Of a stretch of DNA of 64,000 nucleotides, positions 36,119-45,298 are shown piece after piece. The position numbers were made by a program, and so were the translations under genes. The notes below the pieces were generated by a model, which did no database searches, was not told the origin of the DNA, and saw only the letters and a list, made by a program, of their open reading frames with translations. Position 1 is the stretch's first letter, and every line of letters begins with the position of its first letter. The DNA comes from Pseudoalteromonas piscicida (GTDB lineage Bacteria > Pseudomonadota > Gammaproteobacteria > Enterobacterales > Alteromonadaceae). Where the stretch lies: assembly GCF_002744175.1 (NCBI RefSeq), contig NZ_NKHF01000025.1:1-64000 (forward strand), in the 5' to 3' direction.

Positions 36119-37255
36119 ATGTCTAAACCTGACTATTATGAAGTATTAGGTGTTGCAAGAGACGCCAGTGAACGTGACATTAAAAAGGCGTACAAACGTC
36201 TTGCAATGAAGTATCACCCTGACCGTACTGCTGGTAACGCTGAACTCGAAGCAAAATTCAAAGAAGTAAAAGAAGCTTACGAGATATTGACTGATAGTCA
36301 AAAACGCCAGATGTATGATCAATACGGCCATGCAGCTTTCGAACAAGGCGGTGGTGCTGGTCATGGTGGATTTGGCGGTGCTGGCGACTTCGGCGATATT
36401 TTCGGGGACGTATTCGGTGATATCTTTGGTGGTGGCGGTGGCCGCCGTCAATCAAGACAACAGCGTGGTGCAGATTTAAGGTATAACCTAGAGTTAAGCC
36501 TAGAAGAAGCGGTACGAGGTAAAGAAGTTGACATCCAAGTACCTACTTGGGTGAGCTGTAAACCATGTGATGGCAGCGGTGCGAAAGCAGGTTCTAAGCC
36601 AAAAACTTGTACTACCTGTCATGGTGCTGGTCAAGTACAAATGCGTCAAGGTTTCTTTGCTGTGCAACAAACTTGTCCAACTTGTCAGGGTACAGGGCAG
36701 ATTATCTCTGATCCTTGTAACAGCTGTCATGGACAAGGCCGCGTAGAAAAAACCAAGACCCTTAACGTTAAGATCCCTGCTGGAGTCGATACAGGCGATA
36801 GAGTGCGTTTATCAGGTGAAGGCGAAGCCGGTGTGCATGGTGCCCCTGCGGGCGACTTGTACGTACAAGTAAGTGTGAAAGAACACCCAATCTTTGTACG
36901 TGATGGCAACAACTTATACTGTGAAGTACCTATTAGCTTTACAACTGCAGCATTGGGTGGAGAGATTGAAGTACCAACCCTAGACGGCCGTGCAAAGCTG
37001 AAGATCCCATCAGAAAGTCAAACAGGCAAAATGTTCCGTATGCGTGGAAAAGGCGTGAAGTCTGTACGTAGCGGTGCAGTAGGGGACCTAATTTGTAAGG
37101 TTGTCCTTGAGACGCCAGTAAACTTGAACGAGCGTCAAAAAGAGCTTCTACAAGAGTTTGAAGAGTCTATGGGCGAAAACAACGGTAAAAATCGTCCAAA
37201 GGCACAAGGCTTTTTTGACGGCGTTAAAAAGTTTTTTGACGACTTAACTAAGTAA
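36119..37255 (+). CDS. dnaJ: Co-chaperone DnaJ (Hsp40)
   Basis: 378 residues from ATG 36119, which gives the standard start [12 protein letters not shown]; the in-frame TTG at 36092 would add 9 non-family residues. The J domain has the HPD loop in YHPDRT, followed by a Gly/Phe-rich linker, then four CxxCxGxG zinc repeats ([32 protein letters not shown]) and the C-terminal client-binding domains. It stimulates DnaK ATPase and delivers substrates. It lies 150 nt after dnaK and ends at a strong terminator. Confidence 0.99.
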   Translation: MSKPDYYEVLGVARDASERDIKKAYKRLAMKYHPDRTAGNAELEAKFKEVKEAYEILTDSQKRQMYDQYGHAAFEQGGGAGHGGFGGAGDFGDIFGDVFGDIFGGGGGRRQSRQQRGADLRYNLELSLEEAVRGKEVDIQVPTWVSCKPCDGSGAKAGSKPKTCTTCHGAGQVQMRQGFFAVQQTCPTCQGTGQIISDPCNSCHGQGRVEKTKTLNVKIPAGVDTGDRVRLSGEGEAGVHGAPAGDLYVQVSVKEHPIFVRDGNNLYCEVPISFTTAALGGEIEVPTLDGRAKLKIPSESQTGKMFRMRGKGVKSVRSGAVGDLICKVVLETPVNLNERQKELLQEFEESMGENNGKNRPKAQGFFDGVKKFFDDLTK

Positions 37256-37297
37256 CCTACGCCTAGAGCTGGGGAAGCTAGAGCTAGTTTCCTAGAG

Positions 37298-37326
37298 AAA
37301 TGCCCACAAACTGTGGGCATTTTTTG
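37298..37326. terminator. Terminator downstream of dnaJ
   Basis: AAATGCCCAC, a short loop and GTGGGCATTT followed by TTT; the A-rich left side allows it to serve the convergent small gene as well. Confidence 0.9.
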
Positions 37327-37336
37327 TCTGAAGTTG

Positions 37337-37564
37337 CTATGGCTCGACAATAACAATATGCGTTGGTGCTTCTTTAACACAGTAGCAGATAGCACCACTT
37401 AGCTTGGTATGCACGCGCACTTGAGACGCTGAATTAAGGTGGGCACATTTCTGACTACATAGCTGAGCTGTTTCCCAGCGCTTGTATTCTTGGCATAACG
37501 CAAATACCAGTAGGTATAGCGCGAGTAGACAAAGTAAATATTTAGCTATCAAAGTTTTCATCAC
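37337..37564 (-). CDS. Small membrane-anchored protein with four C-terminal cysteines
   Basis: 75 residues (or 74 from the second Met). One N-terminal hydrophobic helix (LIAKYLLCLLALYLLVFALC) and a soluble part with CSQKC and CYC cysteine groups. The family is not recognised. Its end lies just past the shared dnaJ terminator, and no obvious operon partner exists. It may be a real small protein or a fortuitous frame; the hydrophobic start and sensible composition favour the first. Confidence 0.5.
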   Translation of the reverse strand: MMKTLIAKYLLCLLALYLLVFALCQEYKRWETAQLCSQKCAHLNSASQVRVHTKLSGAICYCVKEAPTHIVIVEP

Positions 37565-37612
37565 ATTCCACCAAAATGACTAGATATTTCGTTACAGACG
37601 ATATACCAATTA

Positions 37613-37854
37613 AACCTGAGGTTTGGATAAGAAATTAGCTAACTCATTGTCTTAAAAACACATTAAATAGCTTTCTTATCTAGCCAGAGAGTTTTTGGGG
37701 TAACTCCGCTCTTGCGTCCTGCTACCGCCTTGGTATCTATATCCTGTAGGAAAGGCGAATTTACACACCAATAGCTGGCTATTGGCAGTGAATTCAACGC
37801 AGTTAGCGCTAAAACTGGCTGCTAGAAAGGCATTAATTACCCGAAGTTCAGGTT
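37613..37854. repeat. MITE-like element, family B, copy 1 (about 242 bp)
   Basis: Ends AACCTGAGGTTTGGATAA and TTACCCGAAGTTCAGGTT are imperfect inverted repeats related to those of the copy at 38038-38230. Internally it shares AGGC-AATTT, CAATAGC..CTATTG and AACGCAGT blocks with that copy read on the opposite strand. An ATACCAAT (37603-37610) stands just outside the left end. Confidence 0.6.
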
Positions 37855-37956
37855 ATTAAGTAAAAAGGTATTATCTAGACCTGCTTGTTTGGTACTTACC
37901 AGTATAGACAAGATTGACATCTTGGTAGAAAGACGCATTAATAACAGTCCCCTTAA

Positions 37957-38309
37957 ATACCAATTGAATTAATTCTCTAATCCATTTGAAGGGGGGAAAT
38001 AGCACATTAGCGTCGATAAAAATGAACAACAAAATAACCTGAACTCGGGATAACAACTTGTTCTCTAGCAGCGGTTATTCCTTACTACTGCGTTAAATTT
38101 GCTTGCAATAGACTCGCTATTGACGCACAAATTTGCCTTGTATAAAGAAACAACTTCTGGCTAGAGTGGTATTACGTGTTTGAGTTTAGATATTTTAGTT
38201 GATTAACTAACTTCTTATCCCGAGTTCAGGGTAAATAGCAAAATTTTTGCCTAGCTACTAACGCTATTTCTTTGCTTCAAGTGGCTGATTTAATTAATAT
38301 ATTTGGTAT
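37957..38309. repeat. MITE-like element, family A, interrupted by a family B element
   Basis: Starts ATACCAATTGAATT (37957) and ends ATTTGGTAT (38309). Subtracting the 193-bp insertion at 38038-38230 leaves 160 bp, almost the same as the 161-bp copy at 8317-8477, to which both arms are related in inverse orientation (shared CTAGGCAAAA...TTTGCTATTTA and GTTGTTC blocks). Confidence 0.7.
38038..38230. mobile_element. MITE-like element, family B, copy 2 (193 bp), nested
   Basis: Perfect 16-bp terminal inverted repeats CCTGAACTCGGGATAA and TTATCCCGAGTTCAGG enclose 161 bp without a gene. It lies inside a family A element. No clear target duplication was found. Confidence 0.75.
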
Positions 38310-38340
38310 AAACCGTAAAGCTAGTATAAAAGGATGGCAG

Positions 38341-38799
38341 ATGACGCCCGCGATTAACCTACTAAAGAAGGCTAAAGTTGAATTTCAAATACTACAATTT
38401 GAACACGATCCTAACGATCACGACTTTGCTAATGAGGCTGCCAAAAAGCTTAACCTAGACCGAGAAAAGGTATTTAAAACACTGCTGATTGACGTTGATG
38501 GGAAATTGCATGTAGCCGTTTCTCCTGCGACGCAACAAGTGGATTTAAAAGCCTTTGCAAAAGCGTGTAAGGGGAAAAAAGCACAGCTTGCAGATCAACA
38601 GAACGCGCAAAAGGTAACCGGTTATTTAATTGGTGGTATAAGCCCGTTTGCGCAGAAAAAACAGCTGCCCACTTTACTTCACGAGAGTGCTTTAGCATAT
38701 GAGCAAATTTATGTTAGTGCAGGCAAACGCGGAGTTGAAGTTGTTGTTTCACCGGCTACGATAGAGCAGCTATGCAAAGCAAAAATCGCACTGTTTTAA
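38341..38799 (+). CDS. ybaK: Cys-tRNA(Pro)/Cys-tRNA(Cys) deacylase YbaK
   Basis: 152 residues from ATG 38341, which has AAAGGA at the right distance; the frame's longer upstream part runs into the repeat and is not family-like. The sequence shows the YbaK/ProX editing-domain pattern: TPAINLLKKAKVEF, LNLDREKVFKTLL with the catalytic lysine region, and GYLIGGISPFAQKKQLPT, SAGKRGVEVVVSP. It removes cysteine mistakenly loaded on tRNA-Pro by ProRS. It is single, with the repeat-filled region 31 nt upstream, so the repeat could affect its promoter. Confidence 0.93.
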   Translation: MTPAINLLKKAKVEFQILQFEHDPNDHDFANEAAKKLNLDREKVFKTLLIDVDGKLHVAVSPATQQVDLKAFAKACKGKKAQLADQQNAQKVTGYLIGGISPFAQKKQLPTLLHESALAYEQIYVSAGKRGVEVVVSPATIEQLCKAKIALF

Positions 38800-39075
38800 T
38801 GGCAGTGCTGGTTTCAAAAACCATCTTGGTTATAGATAAAATGTCAGCCTAGAACTGCTAAGGCTGTCAAACCTCCTCGGTCACTCCTATTTTTCCTCTA
38901 AGAACAGTAATCTACTTTTTCGACTTACAGTTGTAAGCCATTAATTTCGCAGTCATTTATATTAACCAGTCGATAATTCAGTAAAAAAGCCGTTAAAAAG
39001 TTGGCTAGAGTAATTGATCTAAACGAATTTTTATGCCGTAATGTAGGTATATCTATCTGGTCGGATGAGTTAATT

Positions 39076-41331
39076 ATGAGCCTAAGAACGAATTTAAGAA
39101 AGATCCTCCCAAGCATTTCAATCACAGAACAAGAAGCATTAGATGCAGGTGATGTTTGGTTAGAAGGGTCAATTTATCAAGGTAAGCCTGACTTTTCGGC
39201 GTTGCGAGCGGTGCCTGAAGCAAAGCTAAGCGCAGAAGAGCAAGCATTTTTAGAAGGTCCAGTTAAAGAATTAATGGGCATGATCGATGACTCAGAAATT
39301 CAAAATGGCAAACACCTGCCTGAGCATGTGCTTGAATTTTTGAAAAAAGAAAGATTCTTTTCTTTGATCATTCCAAAAGAATACGGCGGCCTTGAGTTTA
39401 GCCCTTATGCAAACTCAACAATTGTCGGTACGATTGCAACTAAGTCGTCTGCCGTTGCAGTAACCGTAATGGTGCCTAACTCGTTAGGCCCAGGTGAGCT
39501 TTTATTACATTATGGTACTAAAGAGCAGCAAGCACACTACCTTCCTCGCTTAGCAAATGGTCGTGACATTCCCTGTTTCGCGCTAACAAGCCCTGAAGCG
39601 GGCTCTGATGCCGGTGGCATTCCAGACCAAGGTATTGTTACAAAAGGCGTGCACAACGGTGAAGAAGTGCTGGGTCTAGAGATAACGTGGGACAAACGCT
39701 ATATTACTCTTGCGCCTATCGCGACCGTTCTTGGTCTAGCATTTAAAGTGCTTGATCCAGAAGGCCTGCTTGGTGGTAAGAAAGAACTTGGTATTACCTG
39801 TGCGCTAATTCCGCATGACCATCCAGGTGTACAACTTGGTAATCGCCACGACCCGATGGGAATTCGTTTCTACAACGGTACAACTCGTGGTGAAAAAGTC
39901 TTTATCCCAATGGAATTTATTATTGGTGGTCAAAAGAATATCGGTCGTGGTTGGCAGATGTTAGTAAGCTGCCTAGGCGCTGGTCGTGGTATTTCACTAC
40001 CTGCACTTGGCGTATCTACCAGCCAAGTGGCGTTAAAATCAGCATCTGAGTATGCTGCTGTACGCGAACAGTTTGGTCTGTCTATTGGTCAATTTGAAGG
40101 TATTCAGGAAAAGCTAGCGGATATCGCTGGTAAAGCATATCTTCAAGAAGCAATGCGAGTACTAACGACTGAAGGACTAGGCATGGGCCTTAAACCATCA
40201 GTAGTGACTGCGATTGCTAAATATCACATGACAGAAACGGGACGTGATGTGCTTGACTCTGCGATGGATATCTTAGCAGGTAAGGCTATCCAAAATGGTC
40301 CTCAAAATACTCTTGCGAGCGGTTATGTGGCGCAGCCTATAGCGATCACCGTAGAAGGTGCAAACATCCTTACCCGTAACTTGATGATCTTCGGCCAGGG
40401 CGTGATGCGTTGTCACCCATATTTGCAGTCGATGGTGGAGTCAATTCACAGCGAAGAGAAAGACGCAGACAGTAAGTTCCGTGGCATTCTAACTAAGACA
40501 GTTAGCTACAGTGTTGCAAATAGCCTTCGTGCATTTAAATATGGCTTGATGCCGTTCACAGCGGATGCAAAATCACCATTGCCAGAAGTACGTGCGTATG
40601 AAAAAGCAGCTCATAGATTAGCGGCTAAACTCGCGGTTTATGCAGACTTCTCGTTGCTTGTACTTGGTGGAAAACTGAAGCAAGCTGAAATGCTATCGGC
40701 ACGTCTAGGAGATGTGATGAGCCACTTATATGCGGCGATGGCTTCAATTAAGTACTACGAGCAAAAAGTGGCGGTCGCTGAGCGTGAACAAGCTGCGCCG
40801 TATTTCCACTATGCGACAAGACACGCACTGACTAGCGCAGAAGAAGCACTACATAAGTTCTTAGATAACTTCCCTGCAAGTGGAACTCGCAAGTTTATGC
40901 GTGTGATCACCATGCAATTTAGTGGAAAGCAAATGCCTAAGATTAATGATGACATGATCAGAGAGTTGGCTGCGGCGGCGCAAATGGACACACCATTTAA
41001 GGCACAACTTACCCACCTTGTGAAGCCTACTGCGGGTGACGGTCATGATATTAATGAACAAGCCTACAAAGCTAAAATGGGTTGTCTAGAACTACTCGCT
41101 AAAGTTAAAAAGGCTGTGCGCAAGCGTGAAATTCAACCAGGCGTTCGCTTTGAGCAAACCCTTGATAACGCATTGGTTGGTAATCTTATCAGCGAAGAAG
41201 AATACGCAAAATTGGTTGATTACAATCGTAAGCGCGAAAAAGCCATTCGCGTGGATGAATTTGACTTCGATTTAAACTTACTAAATGAGCAGACTGCAAA
41301 AGAAACCGTTAAGCAAGCTGTAAATGAATAA
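39076..41331 (+). CDS. fadE: Acyl-CoA dehydrogenase FadE-like
   Basis: 751 residues from ATG 39076. It has the FadE arrangement: HRFFSLIIPKEYGGLEFS-type N-terminal domain, VPNSLGPGELLLHYGT, CFALTSPEAGSDAGGIPDQG, KRYITLAPIATVLGLAFK, and AITVEGANILTRNLMIFGQGVMRCHPY. It performs the first, FAD-dependent step of fatty acid beta-oxidation. The E. coli protein (814 aa) has an N-terminal membrane segment that is missing here; the first residues MSLRTNLRKILPSISI match the region just after it. The in-frame GTG/TTG-type extension upstream does not add a membrane helix. A strong terminator follows. Confidence 0.93.
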   Translation: MSLRTNLRKILPSISITEQEALDAGDVWLEGSIYQGKPDFSALRAVPEAKLSAEEQAFLEGPVKELMGMIDDSEIQNGKHLPEHVLEFLKKERFFSLIIPKEYGGLEFSPYANSTIVGTIATKSSAVAVTVMVPNSLGPGELLLHYGTKEQQAHYLPRLANGRDIPCFALTSPEAGSDAGGIPDQGIVTKGVHNGEEVLGLEITWDKRYITLAPIATVLGLAFKVLDPEGLLGGKKELGITCALIPHDHPGVQLGNRHDPMGIRFYNGTTRGEKVFIPMEFIIGGQKNIGRGWQMLVSCLGAGRGISLPALGVSTSQVALKSASEYAAVREQFGLSIGQFEGIQEKLADIAGKAYLQEAMRVLTTEGLGMGLKPSVVTAIAKYHMTETGRDVLDSAMDILAGKAIQNGPQNTLASGYVAQPIAITVEGANILTRNLMIFGQGVMRCHPYLQSMVESIHSEEKDADSKFRGILTKTVSYSVANSLRAFKYGLMPFTADAKSPLPEVRAYEKAAHRLAAKLAVYADFSLLVLGGKLKQAEMLSARLGDVMSHLYAAMASIKYYEQKVAVAEREQAAPYFHYATRHALTSAEEALHKFLDNFPASGTRKFMRVITMQFSGKQMPKINDDMIRELAAAAQMDTPFKAQLTHLVKPTAGDGHDINEQAYKAKMGCLELLAKVKKAVRKREIQPGVRFEQTLDNALVGNLISEEEYAKLVDYNRKREKAIRVDEFDFDLNLLNEQTAKETVKQAVNE

Positions 41332-41361
41332 GTTAAAATTCTAACTTAAATTAAAAGTAAA

Positions 41362-41392
41362 AACCCTTAACCGTTTGGTTAAGGGTTTTTTC
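41362..41392 (+). terminator. Terminator of fadE
   Basis: AACCCTTAACC / GGTTAAGGGTT stem with GTTT loop and T-run. Confidence 0.92.
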
Positions 41393-41606
41393 ATGTTGGG
41401 TAAAGATAATAACACCAGCTATAATTATTCGCAGCTTAGGTTAATTACTAATTACTAACCACTGTAGAACGGTTTGCTTATTGTGAGAAGTAAGCAAAGG
41501 GTTGTACTGTGTTGAAATAACTTGAACTGGAACTTGGCTGATGAATTTCACTGAATCAGCTAATTCACCACTAGGTTCAAGTTAGATAACAAAAAGGTGT
41601 AACACA

Positions 41607-42545
41607 GTGAAAATAAGTATTCCAATTGACGTCATTTCTGCGCCTATGTCATCGCAGCAAAACCAACAGCTTTGGAGTGGTTGTGGTGATATGTTGTTTA
41701 TTAATCACGATGTTGGCAAGCTTGCTATAAAGCGCACAAAAGTGCCCGAGCAACTTGAACATAAGCGGATAGAGCAGTCGATGACTGCCATGCAGCGTAA
41801 ACGTCGCTCTTATGAAGTTGAGCGACACTTTTATAAATATCATGCCTGCGAATTGATCCCTCCTTGTAATACTGCGAGTTATTTAGGCGAAGGGGGAGTC
41901 AATGACATGAATTACATTGTGTTTCGAGACTTTTCTAGTCAAGGTTTTGAACAGGTTGATACACCTACGGAAACACAAATATTGGCGGTGATTGGCTGGT
42001 TAGCAAAATTTCATGCTCACTTTCTACAAAGCCCTACAGAGCATGTTTGGGAGCAGGGTAATTATTGGAACCTTGATACCCGCCCAGATGAGTTTGCCAG
42101 AATGCAAGCAGGCAGTATAAAGCAGGCAGCGTCACTCTTCAGTAATAAAATTAAACAGAGCCGTTGGCAAACTTGGGTGCACGGCGACGCTAAAATTGCG
42201 AATTTTGCCTTTCATGATGACCAAGCACTAGGTTTTGATTTTCAGTATGTGGGCAAGGGAGTGGGCGTATCTGACTTAATGCTATTTATTACGTCAATTC
42301 TAGATGAACAAGCTCAGCTACTCCACGCTGATGAATATTTAAAATTATATTTAGATATGCTCAGAATTGAGCTACTTGGAAAAGTAGCGTCAATCGACAT
42401 TGCTCAATTGCTTAGTGAATGGGAATCGCTATGGCCCGTGGTGTGGGCGGACTTTTATCGGTTTTTATTGGGCTGGAAGCCTGATCACGCTAAAATCAAT
42501 GACTATATGAAATTTCAAACAGAAATTGCACTACAACAAGGATAA
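41607..42545 (+). CDS. Aminoglycoside phosphotransferase/choline kinase-like protein
   Basis: 312 residues with a protein-kinase-like fold: the catalytic loop is WVHGDAKIANFAF near residue 190 (HGDxxxxN) and the metal-binding DFQ follows in ALGFDFQYVGKGVGVSDLML. The N-terminal lobe has KLAIKRTKVPEQLEHKRIEQ, with a likely ATP-contact lysine. The family phosphorylates small hydroxyl compounds; the substrate here is unknown. It is followed after 3 nt by an EamA transporter gene, so the two form an operon and may act on the same small molecule. Confidence 0.8.
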   Translation: MKISIPIDVISAPMSSQQNQQLWSGCGDMLFINHDVGKLAIKRTKVPEQLEHKRIEQSMTAMQRKRRSYEVERHFYKYHACELIPPCNTASYLGEGGVNDMNYIVFRDFSSQGFEQVDTPTETQILAVIGWLAKFHAHFLQSPTEHVWEQGNYWNLDTRPDEFARMQAGSIKQAASLFSNKIKQSRWQTWVHGDAKIANFAFHDDQALGFDFQYVGKGVGVSDLMLFITSILDEQAQLLHADEYLKLYLDMLRIELLGKVASIDIAQLLSEWESLWPVVWADFYRFLLGWKPDHAKINDYMKFQTEIALQQG

Positions 42546-42548
42546 TAG

Positions 42549-43379
42549 ATGGCGATTGCCTTATTCAGTGCTTTACATTGGGCTGTATTTGATTTTTTAC
42601 GAAAAAGGCTAGCAAGTTACTATTCAGCCGCGCAGATGTCGGTAATATTTAGCCTACTGGTTTTACCGGCCTATGTAGGTTATTGGCTTGTTGCAGACAA
42701 ACAACTGCCAAATAGCGATTATCTTACCCCGGCAATAGCCAGTGGTATTCTCGCCGCTATCGGCAGTGTTAACTTTATTCAGGCGCTCGCGCTTGGCAGA
42801 ATGGCGGTGATCCTTCCGCTTTTATCTGTTACGCCTGCCCTTGCTGGCGTTTTTGCATGGTTACTACTTGGTGAGCCACTAACAGTTTTGCAAGCTTGCC
42901 TCATTGCAGTGATTGTTGCTGCCTCTTTTTTATTGCAAGGAGGTCGGTTTTCATTTCAAGAGCCCGGTGCTAAGCAAGTAGCTATTACTTCCGTTTGCTG
43001 GGGGCTTTGCATCGTATTCGATAAACAAGCTTTGCAATATAGTTCACTTTCATTTCATGCTGGCTTTTTGACTTTTATGGTTTTTGTTGTCAATTTCATC
43101 TGCTTGCGGCCACAATTTAAACGCCAAAACTTCAAACGCCATGGCTGGCTTTGGGTATTATCTTCACTGGTTTTTGCAGCCGCAGTGATCTCGCAAATGC
43201 AAGCGCTCACAGAGATCCAACCTGGGCTGGTTGAAGGATTAAAAAGGGCCATAGGGATTGTAAGTGCAAGTATGCTTGGGATGTGGTTTTTTAAAGAAGC
43301 GATTTCCCGCAGAGAATGGCTGATGATTATGGTGATCTTGCTTAGTAGCGCAATGTTAGCCATAAATAGTGGCGCATGA
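42549..43379 (+). CDS. EamA/DMT superfamily transporter
   Basis: 276 residues with about ten hydrophobic segments in two EamA repeats; GSVNFIQALALGRMAVILPLLSVTPALAGVFAWLLLGEPLT is the typical end of the first repeat, and FKEAISRREWLMIMVILLSSAML closes the second. It should export or import a small metabolite across the inner membrane. It forms an operon with the kinase-like gene upstream. The stop codon is inside a 10-bp hairpin (43366-43389). Confidence 0.85.
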   Translation: MAIALFSALHWAVFDFLRKRLASYYSAAQMSVIFSLLVLPAYVGYWLVADKQLPNSDYLTPAIASGILAAIGSVNFIQALALGRMAVILPLLSVTPALAGVFAWLLLGEPLTVLQACLIAVIVAASFLLQGGRFSFQEPGAKQVAITSVCWGLCIVFDKQALQYSSLSFHAGFLTFMVFVVNFICLRPQFKRQNFKRHGWLWVLSSLVFAAAVISQMQALTEIQPGLVEGLKRAIGIVSASMLGMWFFKEAISRREWLMIMVILLSSAMLAINSGA

Positions 43380-43389
43380 GCGCCACTAT
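43366..43389 (+). terminator. Hairpin containing the EamA stop codon
   Basis: ATAGTGGCGC / GCGCCACTAT with ATGA as loop, where TGA is the stop codon. No T-run; it could be a weak terminator or a stability element. Confidence 0.55.
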
Positions 43390-43443
43390 AAATCCTTCTG
43401 TCAATAACACCTGAAAAAGAGCAAGTGTTAAGTTAAAAAGGGG

Positions 43444-45090
43444 CTATTTACACTGAGCGACTTTGGTCCAAACGTTAGAGTAAATTGCTGGGCTCGCACC
43501 TTGAGACCAGTATGTTGCGCGATACTCAAACCCGTTAAATGAAACACGGTCACCAGTATTGTAGAACTTAGTCGCACTCCATGGTTGCAGACCATTACAA
43601 CCCGTTGGGTTGCCATCTATATTTACCGCAACTGTTTTAGAAGCAGTGCGGTTGTTAGATGCTGTCACGGTAAGCGTTACTTGGTAAGTCCCTGCCGACG
43701 CGTAAGTGTGTGACGGATTAGTTTGTGTGCTGGTTGCACCATCACCAAATTCCCATCTATAGCTGCCAGAGGTAGACTGGTTGCTGAATGTGGCAGTCAT
43801 ACCCGATACATTCACGCTAAAGTTAGCGTTAACAGCGCCAGAGCTATCGCAACCATTATTATTTAGGTAATCAAGCGCTGCTTTTGCCTGTACGATACCG
43901 TAACCATAAGAAGTATCGCGACCCGATTGGCCTTTATCTTTTGCAGTAGTATTCAGTACTTGGCGGATTTGCTGAGCAGTACATTGCGGGAAGTGGCTCC
44001 ATACCAACGCTGCAACACCTGAAACATGAGGTGTCGCCATTGAAGTACCGCTGATACTTCTATAAGCGCCATTGTTCCAAGTAGAATTAACACCGACACC
44101 TGGGCCTGCAATCTCTACTTGGCTGTTATACTGAGAGAAAGATGCTTTGGACTCAGAGCTATCCACGGCCGCAACCGACACTACAGCATTATAAGAAGCA
44201 GGATAGCTTAATGAGCTGTTACCAGCGTTACCAGCAGCTGCAATATGTAGCATACCGCGCTGATAGCTTTGTTCAAATGCGTTGCGCTCAGCAGCTGAGC
44301 TGGCGCCACCACCTAAGCTCATGCTAGTAACGTTCGCGCCTGCTTGTTCACATTGCTCAATTGCTTTAATCAAGTCTGAACCATAAGCCCAGCTGCCTTG
44401 GTCGTTAAATACTTTTACAATGTGTAGCCCTAGTTGACCTGATGGATTTACACCTACAACGCCGGTATTATTGCCACCAAGTGCTGCAATTGTTCCTGCT
44501 ACGTGCGTGCCATGACCATTACCGTCGTTACTCCATACACCAGTATCATAGTTCCCATAACCGTCGTTACCCGTTATTCCTGTGCTAGGCAAGTCCTGAT
44601 GACCTAGCGTATAACCGGTATCCATAATACAAACTTTACGGTTTCCGCTGTAGCTATCAGAAACCTGATTTGCCTGCACCATGTTAATACCGTAAGGCGT
44701 AGTTTCAGCAAGTAAGTCGATAGCTGAAGGCGCTACTTTTGGTAGGTAACGTTTAGGATCAATTTCTACTTGAGCAATATTGCTATCATTTTGTAGCTGT
44801 TGCATCTGTTCCGACGATACTTCTGCCACATATGCATTAATGCTAGGTAAGGTTTTTACTGCCGCATTGCCAAGCGTTGAATAAGCTGCCTGAGACAGTG
44901 CTTGAGATTTAACCTGTGTTATTTCAGCTTCACTTAGGCGCAGCGGAAGGGTGTTTGCAGCAGAGCCATCTTTAAGTGTAACAATAACACGTTGCGTATC
45001 TGCATGTGCAGCTGAAAGGCTGGCACAAACGCACGCACTGAGTGCTGAAAGTTTAAGAAGTTTTACTACATTTTTTTTACTGTTTTTCAT
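43444..45090 (-). CDS. Secreted subtilisin-like (S8) serine protease with PKD and chitin-binding domains
   Basis: 548 residues. Signal peptide to about residue 30 (SAAHA), I9-type propeptide 31-110, catalytic domain about 133-410 with Asp157 (VCIMDTGY), His193 (GHGTHVAGT), Asn288 (AAAGNAGN) and Ser350 (GTSMATPHVSG). A PKD domain (about 420-498, with WEFGDGATST and HTYASAGTY) and a CBM5/12-type carbohydrate-binding module (503-546, WSATKFYNTGDRVSFNG) follow. It should be exported and degrade proteins while attached to chitin-rich material. Monocistronic. TTGACA at 45148-45153 (minus) is a possible -35. Confidence 0.95.
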   Translation of the reverse strand: MKNSKKNVVKLLKLSALSACVCASLSAAHADTQRVIVTLKDGSAANTLPLRLSEAEITQVKSQALSQAAYSTLGNAAVKTLPSINAYVAEVSSEQMQQLQNDSNIAQVEIDPKRYLPKVAPSAIDLLAETTPYGINMVQANQVSDSYSGNRKVCIMDTGYTLGHQDLPSTGITGNDGYGNYDTGVWSNDGNGHGTHVAGTIAALGGNNTGVVGVNPSGQLGLHIVKVFNDQGSWAYGSDLIKAIEQCEQAGANVTSMSLGGGASSAAERNAFEQSYQRGMLHIAAAGNAGNSSLSYPASYNAVVSVAAVDSSESKASFSQYNSQVEIAGPGVGVNSTWNNGAYRSISGTSMATPHVSGVAALVWSHFPQCTAQQIRQVLNTTAKDKGQSGRDTSYGYGIVQAKAALDYLNNNGCDSSGAVNANFSVNVSGMTATFSNQSTSGSYRWEFGDGATSTQTNPSHTYASAGTYQVTLTVTASNNRTASKTVAVNIDGNPTGCNGLQPWSATKFYNTGDRVSFNGFEYRATYWSQGASPAIYSNVWTKVAQCK

Positions 45091-45137
45091 ATATCACCTG
45101 TTTTACATGTTGTTTACGTTTGTAACTAAAACAGGTG

Positions 45138-45153
45138 TTGACATCGCTGTCAA
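45138..45153. promoter_or_regulatory. Inverted repeat upstream of the subtilase gene
   Basis: TTGACATCGCTGTCAA, 6-bp arms around TCGC, 48 bp ahead of the start. The arm can also serve as a -35 box on the minus strand, so it may be promoter, operator or both. Confidence 0.4.
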
Positions 45154-45298
45154 TGTGTAATTATTAACCGCTTTAAAATTGCATTGTATTTCATTATGCA
45201 TTCTACAAGATAAATCAATTATTCATATTTAATTAATTAACTGTATTTTTTATGGTCATTTTGGTTTTGAGGGAGGTAGTTAATTCTTCAATTGTAAA

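Larger units (their letters stand above)
37565..38340. other. Repeat-filled intergenic region upstream of ybaK
   Basis: No gene is visible in 776 bp. It is almost fully occupied by miniature elements: a family B copy (37613-37854) and a family A copy (37957-38309) that itself contains a second family B copy (38038-38230). Both are described separately. Confidence 0.75.
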
